Source: a bacterium
GTDB taxonomy: Bacteria > Acidobacteriota > Thermoanaerobaculia > Multivoradales > J023
NCBI GenBank assembly: GCA_024226315.1
Contig: JAAELT010000333.1
Span: 1-64,000 of the forward strand
Direction: 5' to 3'
Length of the DNA stretch: 64,000 nucleotides
Shown one piece after another: positions 43,337-51,106 of the stretch. The notes below the pieces were generated by a model. The model worked only from the letters and a program-made list of their open reading frames with translations. It did not search any database and was not told the origin of the DNA. Numbering within the stretch: the first letter of the stretch is position 1; each line of letters opens with the position of its first letter. Made by a program: the position numbers and the translations under genes.

Positions 43337-43957
43337 ATGAGGCTCGCCTTGATTGTTGCTCTTTTGTCCGGTGCCCTGATGCTCCTGGGCTGTGCCAGCC
43401 GCGGCTATGTCGATCAGCAGACCGCCGCCACGAACGAGAGGATCGATGGGGTCGTCACCCAGGTCGAGCACGCCCAGACCGACATCCAGGAGGTCGAGGA
43501 GCGCACCGACAGGAACGAAGCGGAGGTGGAGGAGCTCTCGAAGACCGCGCAAGAAGCCCTCGACCGCGCGATCGAAGCGGGCAAGCTGGCGGACGGCAAG
43601 TTTCTCTACGAGACGGTGCTCACCGACGAGGCGGTGCAGTTCGGCTTCGACCGCGCCGACCTGAGCGACGAGGCGCGTGCCGCCCTCGACGACTTCGCCG
43701 CGGGCGTCAAGAGCCGCAACGAGGACGTCTACATCGAGATCCAGGGCCACACCGACTCCGTCGGCCCGGAGAGCTACAACCAGAAGCTGGGCCTCGAGCG
43801 CGCCGAGGCGGTGCGGCGTTACCTGAGCCGCGAGCAGGGCTTCGCCCTGCACCGGATCTCGGTGATCTCCTACGGCGAGAGCGAGCCGATGGTGGCCAAC
43901 GACAACCGTGAGAATCGCAGCAAGAACCGGCGGGTTCTGCTGGTGGTCCTGAAATGA
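43337..43957 (+). CDS. OmpA-family lipoprotein (Pal/OmpA C-terminal domain)
   Basis: A 206-residue lipoprotein. The ATG with AGGAGA upstream gives the signal peptide MRLALIVALLSGALMLLGCA with lipobox LLGC. Residues ~25-80 are an alpha-helical coiled coil (TNERIDGVVTQVEHAQTDIQ) and residues ~90-206 an OmpA domain (EIQGHTDSVGPESYNQKLGLERAEAVRRYL and NRRVLLVV) that binds meso-diaminopimelate in peptidoglycan. It should tether the outer membrane to the wall or act as an outer-membrane coiled-coil lipoprotein. It stands alone, followed by ~350 bases without a gene. Confidence 0.93.
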   Translation: MRLALIVALLSGALMLLGCASRGYVDQQTAATNERIDGVVTQVEHAQTDIQEVEERTDRNEAEVEELSKTAQEALDRAIEAGKLADGKFLYETVLTDEAVQFGFDRADLSDEARAALDDFAAGVKSRNEDVYIEIQGHTDSVGPESYNQKLGLERAEAVRRYLSREQGFALHRISVISYGESEPMVANDNRENRSKNRRVLLVVLK

Positions 43958-44313
43958 CTCGCTGTTAGACTCCGGGGCGGCCGGTGGAGGTGGAGATCCT
44001 GTGACAGATGGGGGTGCCGATGCACCACCTCAGGCGCCACGGGGCTCGATGCGGAGGCGGGCGAGGAGAGTCTCGAGATCGCTCCATAGCCGCTCGCCGA
44101 ATCCGCGGGCTGGCGGCGAAACCCCCGGCAAGCTGAGCAGGCTGGCGACGGGGAGTGGAGCACCAGCACGTCCGACGAGCGCTCGAGGACACCGCGGACC
44201 TGATGCAGCAGCACGCTCTTGCGTCTAGGACCGAATTGTCGTATGCTGAAATAGCATTTGTTGTGCTCGAATAGCAATGGCGCGGTTCTGCGCGCCATCT
44301 TGGGGGGATTGAG
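43958..44313. other. Gene-free stretch with two direct repeats before the sigma factor
   Basis: No gene is supported here. At its end, TGCTGAAATAGCA (44,244-44,256) and TGCTCGAATAGCA (44,264-44,276) form a direct repeat 20 bases apart, each with a TGCT..AGCA dyad. They lie ~40-70 bases before the sigma-factor start, an operator-like position with the two sites on the same face of the helix. Confidence 0.5.
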
Positions 44314-44961
44314 ATGATGATTCCAGCAGCCGATGAGGTTGAGCTGTGGGTCGACGACTGGCAAGCCGGGGCGGATCCGGAGGGAAACTTCCGCCGCCTT
44401 TTCGACCGCTATTCCGCGATTCTCTTCGCCTTCTTCCGCAAACGGGGACTCTCGCCGGAGCAGTGTGAAGACCTCGTTCAAGAGACCTTTCTCGCCGTCC
44501 ATAACGGACTCGGTGGTTTCCGGCGCGAGGTACCTTTTGCCAGTTGGTTGTTCGAGCTCGCCGCCAACGCCTTTCGCAAAGGGCTGCGGCGGAAGGTGGC
44601 CGGGAAGCGTCGCGGCTACGAGGAATCTCTCGACGGCTGGAGAGGCTCGTCGCATAGCACTCAGCAGCCGGCCGCCGCGGTGGACACGGCGAGCTTCGGC
44701 CAACCGCCATGGACACCGCAGACTCCTTCGGCGGCACTCCGCGGCCTGCTCGGCAAGGAGAAGCTGCGGGCGGTGCTCGAAGGTCTCGACCAGCTGCCGG
44801 CGCAGATGCGCCGGTGTGCTATCTTGGGATGGTGTGACGGGTACAGCAATCACCAGATCGCGGCTTTGCTTCAGATCTCACCTCAAACCGTCAAGGTACA
44901 TCAGTTCAAAGCCCGCAAACGACTCCGGGAGCGGTTGAAGGCTCTGCTGAAGGCCGTCTGA
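44314..44961 (+). CDS. ECF RNA polymerase sigma factor
   Basis: A 215-residue sigma-70-family factor. Region 2 is FRRLFDRYSAILFAFFRKRGLSPEQCEDLVQETFLAVH and region 4 LDQLPAQMRRCAILGWCDGYSNHQIAALLQISPQTVKVHQFKARKRLRERLK. A Ser/Pro-rich linker (residues ~110-140) joins them. A GGGGGG run stands just upstream of two adjacent ATGs. The following gene encodes a small zinc-finger anti-sigma-like protein 30 bases downstream, so they likely form a sigma/anti-sigma pair. Target promoters cannot be told; the direct repeats upstream may be autoregulatory. Confidence 0.88.
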   Translation: MMIPAADEVELWVDDWQAGADPEGNFRRLFDRYSAILFAFFRKRGLSPEQCEDLVQETFLAVHNGLGGFRREVPFASWLFELAANAFRKGLRRKVAGKRRGYEESLDGWRGSSHSTQQPAAAVDTASFGQPPWTPQTPSAALRGLLGKEKLRAVLEGLDQLPAQMRRCAILGWCDGYSNHQIAALLQISPQTVKVHQFKARKRLRERLKALLKAV

Positions 44962-44991
44962 AATCGCCATGGTCTTGTCGAAAGGTCGCCG

Positions 44992-45291
44992 GTGACCCGC
45001 CGTCGAGAAGACATCGATGAACAGGTCGGCACCGTCGTGGCGACCCTCAGGAACGGCGTCGAGCGGCATCCTAGCGCTCGGCGGATCGCTGCCTACCATC
45101 GTGGGGAATTGTCGACGCCGGATGTGGAGCAGCTGCGAGATCACCTGGCGATGTGTCCCGAGTGCGCGGATTTGCTGCTCGACTTCGCCGGGTTCAGTGA
45201 GCAGCCGGCGACCGGCGCGGCCGAGTGGTGGAAGACGCGCAAAGAGGCGGTCTGGGGGGTGTTGCGATCTCGGCTCGGCAAACGAACCTAG
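44992..45291 (+). CDS. Small putative zinc-finger anti-sigma factor
   Basis: A 99-residue protein with the zinc-finger of anti-sigma factors: HPSARRIAAYHRGELSTPDV, then H-L-A-M-C-P-E-C (HxxxCxxC) with a following helix. It has no membrane helix, so it would be a soluble anti-sigma factor or zinc sensor. It starts at a GTG 30 bases after the sigma-factor stop. A region after the finger (ATGAAEWWKTRKEAVWGVL) is Trp-rich. The pairing with the sigma factor rests on position and the zinc motif. Confidence 0.72.
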   Translation: MTRRREDIDEQVGTVVATLRNGVERHPSARRIAAYHRGELSTPDVEQLRDHLAMCPECADLLLDFAGFSEQPATGAAEWWKTRKEAVWGVLRSRLGKRT

Positions 45292-45390
45292 CCGGCCGCG
45301 AAACCTGGGCCTACGTGGCCCGATACCGTGCCGCGGCGTGAGCCGGCAGGAGCTTGCCCCGCCGGCTCACGGACGGCGCGGTTCCGACGA

Positions 45391-45894
45391 TCAGCGGACC
45401 CCGAAGCAGACCTCGCACTGGTAGAAAGCCTGCGCGGATACCTTTTTCGCGATGTCCAGATCGATGCACGGTCCCGGTATAACGGTCTCCCAACAGGTGG
45501 TGCCCTGCCAACAAAAGATCAAAGCGCGTGCACTATCAATGGCCGCGGTCTGGGCCGCCGCGCAGCTTGAGGCCACCTCATGAACCAAGGGCGTAGCCTT
45601 CGTGGCGGAGCAGTAGCAGGACTGGCCCTTTCCCGAATCTCCAGAATCGGTAGCGGTCGCAACCTGGGCGCCGGCGTTGCAGCCTTGGGTGGCCTCGGCC
45701 TCACGGCTGGCCATGTCCGGCGCCAGCTCGAGGACGGCGGCTCGCGTCTCGGCCTGATCGTCACGGTCGGGACCTGTGCCCCAGGCTGCTCCCGCAAAGA
45801 GCAGGCACGCGATCATCGCCGACAGCAATCCGGCGCGCAGGTGGAAACCGGCCGGTCGGTGACAAGAGCTGGGGGATACTTTTCGAGATTCCAT
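45391..45894 (-). CDS. Small secreted Cys-rich protein of unknown function
   Basis: A 167-residue exported protein. The ATG with AGGAGG (nine bases up) begins a signal peptide whose hydrophobic core is LLSAMIACLLFAGAAWG. The mature part has nine Cys, including CYC, FCWQGTTCW and QCEVCFGVR at the extreme end, which suggests disulphides. There is no catalytic motif and no heme CxxCH. It is convergent with the zinc-finger gene and divergent from the small gene at 46,027. No family recognised. Confidence 0.65.
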   Translation of the reverse strand: MESRKVSPSSCHRPAGFHLRAGLLSAMIACLLFAGAAWGTGPDRDDQAETRAAVLELAPDMASREAEATQGCNAGAQVATATDSGDSGKGQSCYCSATKATPLVHEVASSCAAAQTAAIDSARALIFCWQGTTCWETVIPGPCIDLDIAKKVSAQAFYQCEVCFGVR

Positions 45895-46026
45895 CGTCTC
45901 CTCCTTCAAGGGATGTGATGCCTCCACCGAGGGTGTTCGGTCGAGGCTCGTGTAGGGCCTCAACGGCCGTTCAAGTCCACTATCAAGATCCGCTTTTCAC
46001 TCAGCGGTTTACCGCAATGTGCGGCG

Positions 46027-46317
46027 TTGGCCCAGAGACCGGCGAGGCTGCTTCGTCAGATCGATCTCGCTGTCAACCACCTGCGTCAGTCCGGGCTCGA
46101 GTTTCCGGCCTCCCGTTTCGACGGGACCCGGCTCGATCCGTTCAAGCTGGCCGAGGTGCTCGAACCCCTCGCCGAGCGTCTCGGCGAGGTGCAGGCCGAC
46201 CTGCGCCTGGTGGGGAGCGAGATGAACGCCAGGACCGAGGTCGACCTTCACGAGGTCCTCGCATTCGACGATCTCCGGGATCGGTCGATTGCCCGCATGG
46301 TGATCGACAACCTGTAG
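46027..46317 (+). CDS. Short helical protein of unknown function
   Basis: A 96-residue, predominantly alpha-helical, acidic frame (SRFDGTRLDPFKLAEVLEPL and EVLAFDDLRDRSIARMVIDN). Its codon third positions are strongly G or C, which supports real coding. The only in-frame start is a TTG at 46,027 without a ribosome site, and the open frame continues upstream without a start, so it may be a truncated copy of a longer gene. It precedes the HicB-like gene by 75 bases, the position usually held by a HicA toxin, but it has no HicA dsRBD-like pattern. Function unknown. Confidence 0.45.
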   Translation: MAQRPARLLRQIDLAVNHLRQSGLEFPASRFDGTRLDPFKLAEVLEPLAERLGEVQADLRLVGSEMNARTEVDLHEVLAFDDLRDRSIARMVIDNL

Positions 46318-46391
46318 AGGTTCGTGGTGTAGACTTGCCTTGGATTCCACAGAGCCGATTCCGCTGGAGTCGGCCTTCAGAGAACGTTCGC

Positions 46392-46640
46392 ATGAAGTTT
46401 CCAGTAACCATCGACCGCGACGAAGACGGTGTTTGGATCGTGGAGTGCCCCTCGATACCGGGTTGCGTGAGCCAGGGCCAAACCAAGGAAGAGGCGCTCG
46501 ACAACATCCGTGAGGCGATCGCCCTCTGCCTCGAGGTACGTGCGGAGCAGGGCCTACCTCTGACAGTGGAGATGAGACAGGTCGCGCCACCGAGTCGTGG
46601 TGACGACGCTGCTCGACGACCTGCCTTGCCTCGCCTTTGA
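46392..46640 (+). CDS. HicB-like antitoxin family protein
   Basis: An 82-residue protein whose first ~60 residues are a degenerate RNase H fold of the HicB family: MKFPVTIDRDEDGVWIVECP, then SIPGCVSQGQTKEEALDNIREAIALCLE. HicB proteins normally neutralise a HicA mRNA interferase. No HicA gene is adjacent. The C-terminal ~20 residues (after LPLTVEM) do not look like HicB and instead run over DNA that reads as a PIN-domain end in another frame. So the gene is an orphan or has been altered at its 3' end. No ribosome site is obvious. Confidence 0.75.
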   Translation: MKFPVTIDRDEDGVWIVECPSIPGCVSQGQTKEEALDNIREAIALCLEVRAEQGLPLTVEMRQVAPPSRGDDAARRPALPRL

Positions 46641-46680
46641 CCGAGACTTCCGGGGGCTTGGGCTGACGGTACTGGCGTAG
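46576..46680 (+). pseudogene. Possible PIN-domain (VapC-like) toxin remnant
   Basis: In the +1 frame relative to the HicB gene, a short stretch reads V-V-T-T-L-L-D-D-L-P-C-L-A-F-D-R-D-F and then RGLGLTVLA to a TAG. That resembles the C-terminus of PIN-domain nucleases (a hydrophobic strand, xxFDxDF, then a final strand). No start and no N-terminal acidic residues are present, so it would be a decayed or truncated toxin whose end overlaps hicB. The evidence is a short pattern only. Confidence 0.35.
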
Positions 46681-46682
46681 CC

Positions 46683-47069
46683 CTACGATCGTGACCCCTT
46701 CTTCGGCATCAGCACTCCCAACACGATCGCCACCAGGAACAATGCGGGGACGTCGCCGAGCAGATTCGCGCGCTCGGTGGGATCGACGATCGCCTGGACC
46801 GCCATGATGCCGCCGTGGACGACACTCGACCAGACGGTGAACCAGATGAGGCTGGCGTGGGCAAGGGGGTCTTTGGCGGCGCGGATCAGGAAGACGCCCA
46901 GGGTGGCGTAGACCCCCATGATCATCTGCTCGTACTCCGGCTGCCGTGGAGTCCAGCCCCAGCCGGAGGGCCAGACCCACATCATCATCACGTAGATGCC
47001 GGCGATGAAGATGGCTCCGAAGACGTAGAGGGCGATTCTCAGGAACTTCAGCTTCTGATCTTCTGACAT
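46683..47069 (-). CDS. DUF6632-like four-helix membrane protein
   Basis: A 128-residue integral membrane protein with four predicted helices (LRIALYVFGAIFIAGIYVMM, YATLGVFLIRAA, LIWFTVWSSVVHGGIMAVQA and LFLVAIVLGVLMP). The loops WPSGWGW, QMIMGVYATLGVF and WSSVVHGGIM match the uncharacterised DUF6632 family. Function unknown. It converges with nothing obvious and lies 13 bases from the end of the pentapeptide gene on the same strand, so it is probably the second gene of that transcript. Confidence 0.8.
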   Translation of the reverse strand: MSEDQKLKFLRIALYVFGAIFIAGIYVMMMWVWPSGWGWTPRQPEYEQMIMGVYATLGVFLIRAAKDPLAHASLIWFTVWSSVVHGGIMAVQAIVDPTERANLLGDVPALFLVAIVLGVLMPKKGSRS

Positions 47070-47082
47070 ATCCTGCTCCTTT

Positions 47083-48315
47083 CTAAGGTCCCGGCCGGAG
47101 GCTCGCGGCCTTCTCCTCCGCCGAGGCGATGATCTCCGGCAGCGTCGCGATCAACGCTCCGGCGTCTTCGTAGTCGCGGGGTTCGAGCACCCAGGGATAG
47201 CTCAGCAGGTTCTCGAACAGGGCGTAGGCCTTTGAGCCCGCCAGCTTCAGGGGCACCACCGGCGTCGTTCTGAGGTAGGGCACGACGGTGGCGAGCTCGT
47301 GCGGGACGCTGCGCGGGTCGGTGAGGTCGGCGATGATGAAGCGGGCCATACGCGCCAGGGTCTCGACGGTGCCGGTCAGGTCCTTGCCGGCGGGTTTGTC
47401 GAAATCGAACAGCACGGGGGCGAAGTCGTGGCGGAGGAGCTCTTCGCGCAACGCTTCGAGCACCGCTTTGCGCTCGGCGGTGAAGCGGCCGAGGATGAGG
47501 ACGACCTTCGAGGTGACGGTGTCGATGACGTGGCGGATCTTCTCGTTGTGCAGCAACAGGTAGATGAACTGGGCGATCTCGAGGTTCTCGACCGTGATCG
47601 CGGCCTGCTGCGGTCCCCGGATGATCAGGCCGTCCTGCCGGGTGGCGTCGTCGGTGACGACGTCCCAGGCCGAGCAGCCGTAGACCCAGGCACCGGTCAG
47701 TGTGGCGCCGCTCAGATCAGCCGCGACCATGTTCGCCTTGGCGAGACTCGCCCCGGTCAGATCCGCCCGTTCGAGCCTGGTGTGGAGCAGGCTGGCTTCG
47801 CAGAGATCCGTGTGCGTAAGGGTGGCGAAGGTCAGATCGGCCTCTGTGAAGATGCAGCCGCCGAGCTGCGCCTTGGCGAGCCTGGCCCGGTGGAGGTTGG
47901 CACGGCGGAAATCCGCCCTCCAGGCGATCGCCTCGGTCAGGTCCGCTTCCTGGAGCACTGTGTCGGCGAGATTCGCGTCGTTGAGGCAGGCGCCCCGCAT
48001 TTTCGCCCGGATGAGGATCGCCATCGAGAGATCGGCCTCGACGAGCTTCGCCCGGTCGAGGCGGGCCATGTCCAGGGACGCCTGCTTCAGGACCGCGTCT
48101 TCGAGATGTGCCCCCTCCAGGTTGGCCTCGCCCAGCTCGGCCTTGTAGAGATCCGCTCCGCTCAGCCAGGTATTCTGGAGATTGGCCGTGCCCAGGTTCT
48201 GGCGCCTCAGGCTCGCCTCCGAGAGGTCGGGCTTGAGAGTGGGGTACTTCGCCCGCCATCGGTTCCACGCTCCCACTCCCTGCTTCAGGATCTCGAGATG
48301 CTTTGGATTTGCCAT
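47083..48315 (-). CDS. Pentapeptide-repeat protein with C-terminal Rossmann/TIR-like effector-type domain
   Basis: A 410-residue cytosolic protein. Residues ~30-210 are pentapeptide repeats (A(D/N)LxxA: ANLQNTWLSGADLYKAELGE and so on) forming a quadrilateral beta helix. After a linker, residues ~265-375 read KVVLILGRFTAERKAVLEAL, then PVLFDFDKPAGKDLTGTVETL, then RFIIADLTDPRSVPHELATV and PYLRTTPVVPLKL. This resembles the nucleotide/nucleoside-binding flavodoxin-like cores of TIR-like and deoxyribosyltransferase-type domains, fused to a recognition repeat. I infer a regulatory or defence effector; the exact family was not verified. I chose the MANPKH start; an ATG four codons earlier exists. 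Confidence 0.8.
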   Translation of the reverse strand: MANPKHLEILKQGVGAWNRWRAKYPTLKPDLSEASLRRQNLGTANLQNTWLSGADLYKAELGEANLEGAHLEDAVLKQASLDMARLDRAKLVEADLSMAILIRAKMRGACLNDANLADTVLQEADLTEAIAWRADFRRANLHRARLAKAQLGGCIFTEADLTFATLTHTDLCEASLLHTRLERADLTGASLAKANMVAADLSGATLTGAWVYGCSAWDVVTDDATRQDGLIIRGPQQAAITVENLEIAQFIYLLLHNEKIRHVIDTVTSKVVLILGRFTAERKAVLEALREELLRHDFAPVLFDFDKPAGKDLTGTVETLARMARFIIADLTDPRSVPHELATVVPYLRTTPVVPLKLAGSKAYALFENLLSYPWVLEPRDYEDAGALIATLPEIIASAEEKAASLRPGP

Positions 48316-48362
48316 CGATCCGCTCATTGTACCGAGCCGAGACCGGCGTAGACTCAGCCTCG

Positions 48363-49094
48363 ATGATGGGCCGAAATCGCCGAACCCGACGCCGTGGCTG
48401 CCTGCTCCTGGCGACCGTCACACTGGCAGTTGCCGGCCTATGGGCGGGCTTCAAGGCGGCGACGTGGCCCGACGTGGCGTCGCTGGCCTCGGCGAATCCT
48501 CAGACCACCGCGTTCATCGAGCGCCACAAGGCGACGCGACGAGCGGCGGGCGAGAGCGACACGTTGGCCTGGCGCTGGGCGCCGTACGACAAGATCTCGC
48601 CGCACCTCAAGCGCGCGGTGCTGGTGGGGGAGGACATCGGCTTCTTCGATCATCAGGGCTTCGCCGTCGAGGAGATCAAGATCGCGCTCAGCGAGATGCT
48701 GGAGGAGGGCAAGCCGCTGCGCGGCGCCTCGACGATCAGCCAGCAGCTGGCCAAGAACCTGTGGCTGTCGCCGTCGCGCAATCCACTGCGCAAGGTGGAG
48801 GAGGCGATCCTCACCCGCCAGCTCGAGGCGCACCTGGAGAAGCGGAGGATCCTGGAGCTGTACCTCAACGTGGTCGAGCTCGGCCCCGGCATCTACGGCG
48901 CCGAGGCCGCCGCCCGGCACTACTTCGGCAAGTCCGCCGCCGCGCTGCACGAAGACGAGGCGGCCGAGCTCGCGGCGGCCCTGCCCAAGCCGTCGAGCTG
49001 GCATCCCGGGAGCAGGAGCCGCGCCTACCGCTACCGGGTCGACCTCATCCGCGAGCGCATGGCGAAGGCGCGGTTCCTGGTGCAGCTGATCTAG
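48363..49094 (+). CDS. mtgA: Monofunctional biosynthetic peptidoglycan transglycosylase
   Basis: A 243-residue GT51 transglycosylase that polymerises glycan strands from lipid II. One N-terminal helix anchors it in the inner membrane. Key motifs: the catalytic Glu in VLVGEDIGFFDHQGF (~88), GASTISQQLAKNLWLS (~125) and KRRILELYLNVVELGPGIYG (~170), matching the family's EDxxFxxHxGF, GxSTIxQQ and RKxxExxxA positions. The start chosen is the first of two ATGs, followed by the basic-hydrophobic anchor. murB starts 15 bases after the stop, so the two wall genes form an operon. Confidence 0.93.
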   Translation: MMGRNRRTRRRGCLLLATVTLAVAGLWAGFKAATWPDVASLASANPQTTAFIERHKATRRAAGESDTLAWRWAPYDKISPHLKRAVLVGEDIGFFDHQGFAVEEIKIALSEMLEEGKPLRGASTISQQLAKNLWLSPSRNPLRKVEEAILTRQLEAHLEKRRILELYLNVVELGPGIYGAEAAARHYFGKSAAALHEDEAAELAAALPKPSSWHPGSRSRAYRYRVDLIRERMAKARFLVQLI

Positions 49095-49108
49095 TATCAT
49101 CCGCCGGT

Positions 49109-50224
49109 TTGACGATCTCATCGCCACCGTCGATCGAAGAGGGGATTCCGTTCGCCTCGCTCACCACTCTGGGAGTGGGCGGTCCGGTCCGGTATCTGGC
49201 GCGCTGTGACGACGCCGCGCAGCTCGACGAGGCGCTGCGCTGGGCGCGGTCGGAGGACCTGGCGACCTTTATCCTCGGTGGCGGCAGCAATCTCCTGGTC
49301 GCGGACGGAGGCTTCGACGGCCTGGTGATCCAGCTCCGTGAGGAGACCGTCCAGATCGAGGAGCGCGGCGACCGCGTACGGGTGCGGGCTGGCGCCGGGG
49401 TGGAATGGGACGCGCTGGTCGAGCGCGTCGTGGACGAGGGGTTGGGCGGGTTGGAGTGCCTGAGCGGCATCCCCGGTCTGGTGGGCGCGGCGCCGATGCA
49501 GAACATCGGCGCCTATGGCCAGGAGGTCTCGGAGACGATTCGAGCGGTGCAAGTGGTCGAGCGGTCGACCGGCGAGGCGAAGAGCCTGTCGGCGGCCGAC
49601 TGCGATTTCGGGTACCGCACCAGTGTCTTCAAGGGCGCGTGGCGCGACCGCTACGTGGTGACGGGCGTCGACTTCCTGCTCGAACGCCGCACAGAGGGAG
49701 CGGTGCGCTATCCGGACCTGCGCCGGCGCCTGGGCGTCGCCGAGGGCAGGCCGGCTCCGAGCCTGGCCGAGGTGCGAGCCGCGGTGCTCGACGTGCGGCG
49801 CGGCAAGTCGATGGTGCTCGACGATCCTCGCGACCCGAACCGCCGCAGCGCCGGCTCGTTCTTTACCAATCCGGTGGTCGCGTCCGAGCTCGCCGAGGAA
49901 GTCCGGCGACGCACGGGGCGCGACATGCCGGCGTACCCGGCTGACGGCGGGCGGGTTAAACTCTCCGCCGCCTGGCTGATCGAGCGAGCGGGCTTCCAGC
50001 GCGGCGAGAAGCGTCGGCGCGCGGGGATCTCGAGCCGCCACGCACTGGCGCTGGTCAACCTCGGTGGCGCGAAGGCGGTCGAGCTAGTGGCGCTGGCGGC
50101 CGAGATCAAGGGCCGTGTGCGCCGCCTCTTCGGGGTGACGCTGCAGCCCGAACCGGTGTTTCTGGGCTTCGACCGGAACGCGGGCGATCTGCTCGATGAG
50201 ATCAACGGAAACGACCGAACATGA
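49109..50224 (+). CDS. murB: UDP-N-acetylenolpyruvoylglucosamine reductase
   Basis: A 371-residue type I MurB flavoenzyme, which reduces UDP-GlcNAc-enolpyruvate with NADPH in the second committed step of muramic acid synthesis. It shows the FAD-binding signatures TTLGVGGPVRYLA, GGGSNLLVADGG and LSGIPGLVGAAPMQNIGAYG, YRTSVFK, the catalytic-Ser segment SAGSFFTNPVV, and KLSAAWLIERAGF with SSRHALALVN. The start is a TTG at 49,109, where the homologous N-terminus begins; no strong ribosome site is visible. The stop overlaps the nth start in ATGA. Confidence 0.95.
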   Translation: MTISSPPSIEEGIPFASLTTLGVGGPVRYLARCDDAAQLDEALRWARSEDLATFILGGGSNLLVADGGFDGLVIQLREETVQIEERGDRVRVRAGAGVEWDALVERVVDEGLGGLECLSGIPGLVGAAPMQNIGAYGQEVSETIRAVQVVERSTGEAKSLSAADCDFGYRTSVFKGAWRDRYVVTGVDFLLERRTEGAVRYPDLRRRLGVAEGRPAPSLAEVRAAVLDVRRGKSMVLDDPRDPNRRSAGSFFTNPVVASELAEEVRRRTGRDMPAYPADGGRVKLSAAWLIERAGFQRGEKRRRAGISSRHALALVNLGGAKAVELVALAAEIKGRVRRLFGVTLQPEPVFLGFDRNAGDLLDEINGNDRT

Positions 50225-50898
50225 AACGCGCGGACAAAGCACGCAAGATCGTCGAGATTCTCGACCGGCTCTTCCCGGAAACGCCGATCCCGCTCGATCA
50301 CCGCGATCCCTTCACCTTCATGATTGCGGTGCTGCTGTCGGCGCAGACCACCGACAAGAAGGTCAACGAGGTCACACCGCGACTCTTCGACCGCGGGCCC
50401 ACGCCCGAGAAGATGGCCGGCCTGTCGGTGGAAGAGATCCGAGACTTGATTCGGCAGCTCGGCCTGGCGCCCCAGAAGGCGAAGAACATCCACAAGCTCA
50501 GCCACATGCTGGTCGAGCAGGGCGGCGCGGTACCGCGGACCTTCGAGGGGCTCGAAGCTCTGCCGGGGGTGGGCCACAAGACGGCGTCGGTGGTCATGTC
50601 CCAGGCCTTCGGCCATCCGGCCTTCCCGGTCGACACCCACATCCACCGCCTGGCGGCCCGCTGGGGACTCTCCGACGGCTCGAACGTGGTCAAGACGGAG
50701 CGCGACCTCAAGCGCGCCTTCCCCGAAGAGCTGTGGAACCGGCTCCACCTGCAGATCATCTACTTCGGCCGCGAGTACTGCCCGGCGCTCTACCATGACC
50801 TCGACGAGTGCCCGATCTGCTCGTGGGCGGCGACCAAGAAACGCAGGGCCGAAGAGCGCCAGGCACGTGCGCGCGGACGACGCAGGAAACCCTCCTGA
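50221..50898 (+). CDS. nth: Endonuclease III (DNA glycosylase/AP lyase)
   Basis: A 225-residue base-excision repair enzyme that removes oxidised pyrimidines. It has the helix-hairpin-helix GLEALPGVGHKTASVVM (~115) with the catalytic Lys of GHKT, and the catalytic Asp in FPVDTHIHR (~138). LSAQTTDKKV near the N-terminus is also typical. The C-terminal iron-sulphur region reads YCPALYHDLDECPICSW: three Cys spaced C-x9-C-x2-C, not the canonical C-x6-C-x2-C-x5-C, so the [4Fe-4S] cluster may be absent or altered. It is coupled to murB through ATGA. Confidence 0.93.
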   Translation: MKRADKARKIVEILDRLFPETPIPLDHRDPFTFMIAVLLSAQTTDKKVNEVTPRLFDRGPTPEKMAGLSVEEIRDLIRQLGLAPQKAKNIHKLSHMLVEQGGAVPRTFEGLEALPGVGHKTASVVMSQAFGHPAFPVDTHIHRLAARWGLSDGSNVVKTERDLKRAFPEELWNRLHLQIIYFGREYCPALYHDLDECPICSWAATKKRRAEERQARARGRRRKPS

Positions 50899-51106
50899 GC
50901 GGCTTGCCGTAGACTTGGGAAACGCCGGCCTGTCGGATTCATGAGTCTGGAACGAAGACCTGCAGGCTGACAACGCGTCATGAACAGTCTAGATCGATCG
51001 GAGGCTCTCGCATGTGCACCTTGCCGAGAGCCTGACCGGGCCTTGAGGATCGGAGTGGAAGACTCGTGAATCCACAAGGCCGGCGTGGGGCCTGAAGGGA
51101 GGCAAT

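Noticed and set aside
46009..46980. 323-codon minus-strand frame across hicB
   Set aside because: It covers two plus-strand frames with better codon use, has no homologous motif, and its Arg/Gly/Pro-rich product is typical of a shadow.
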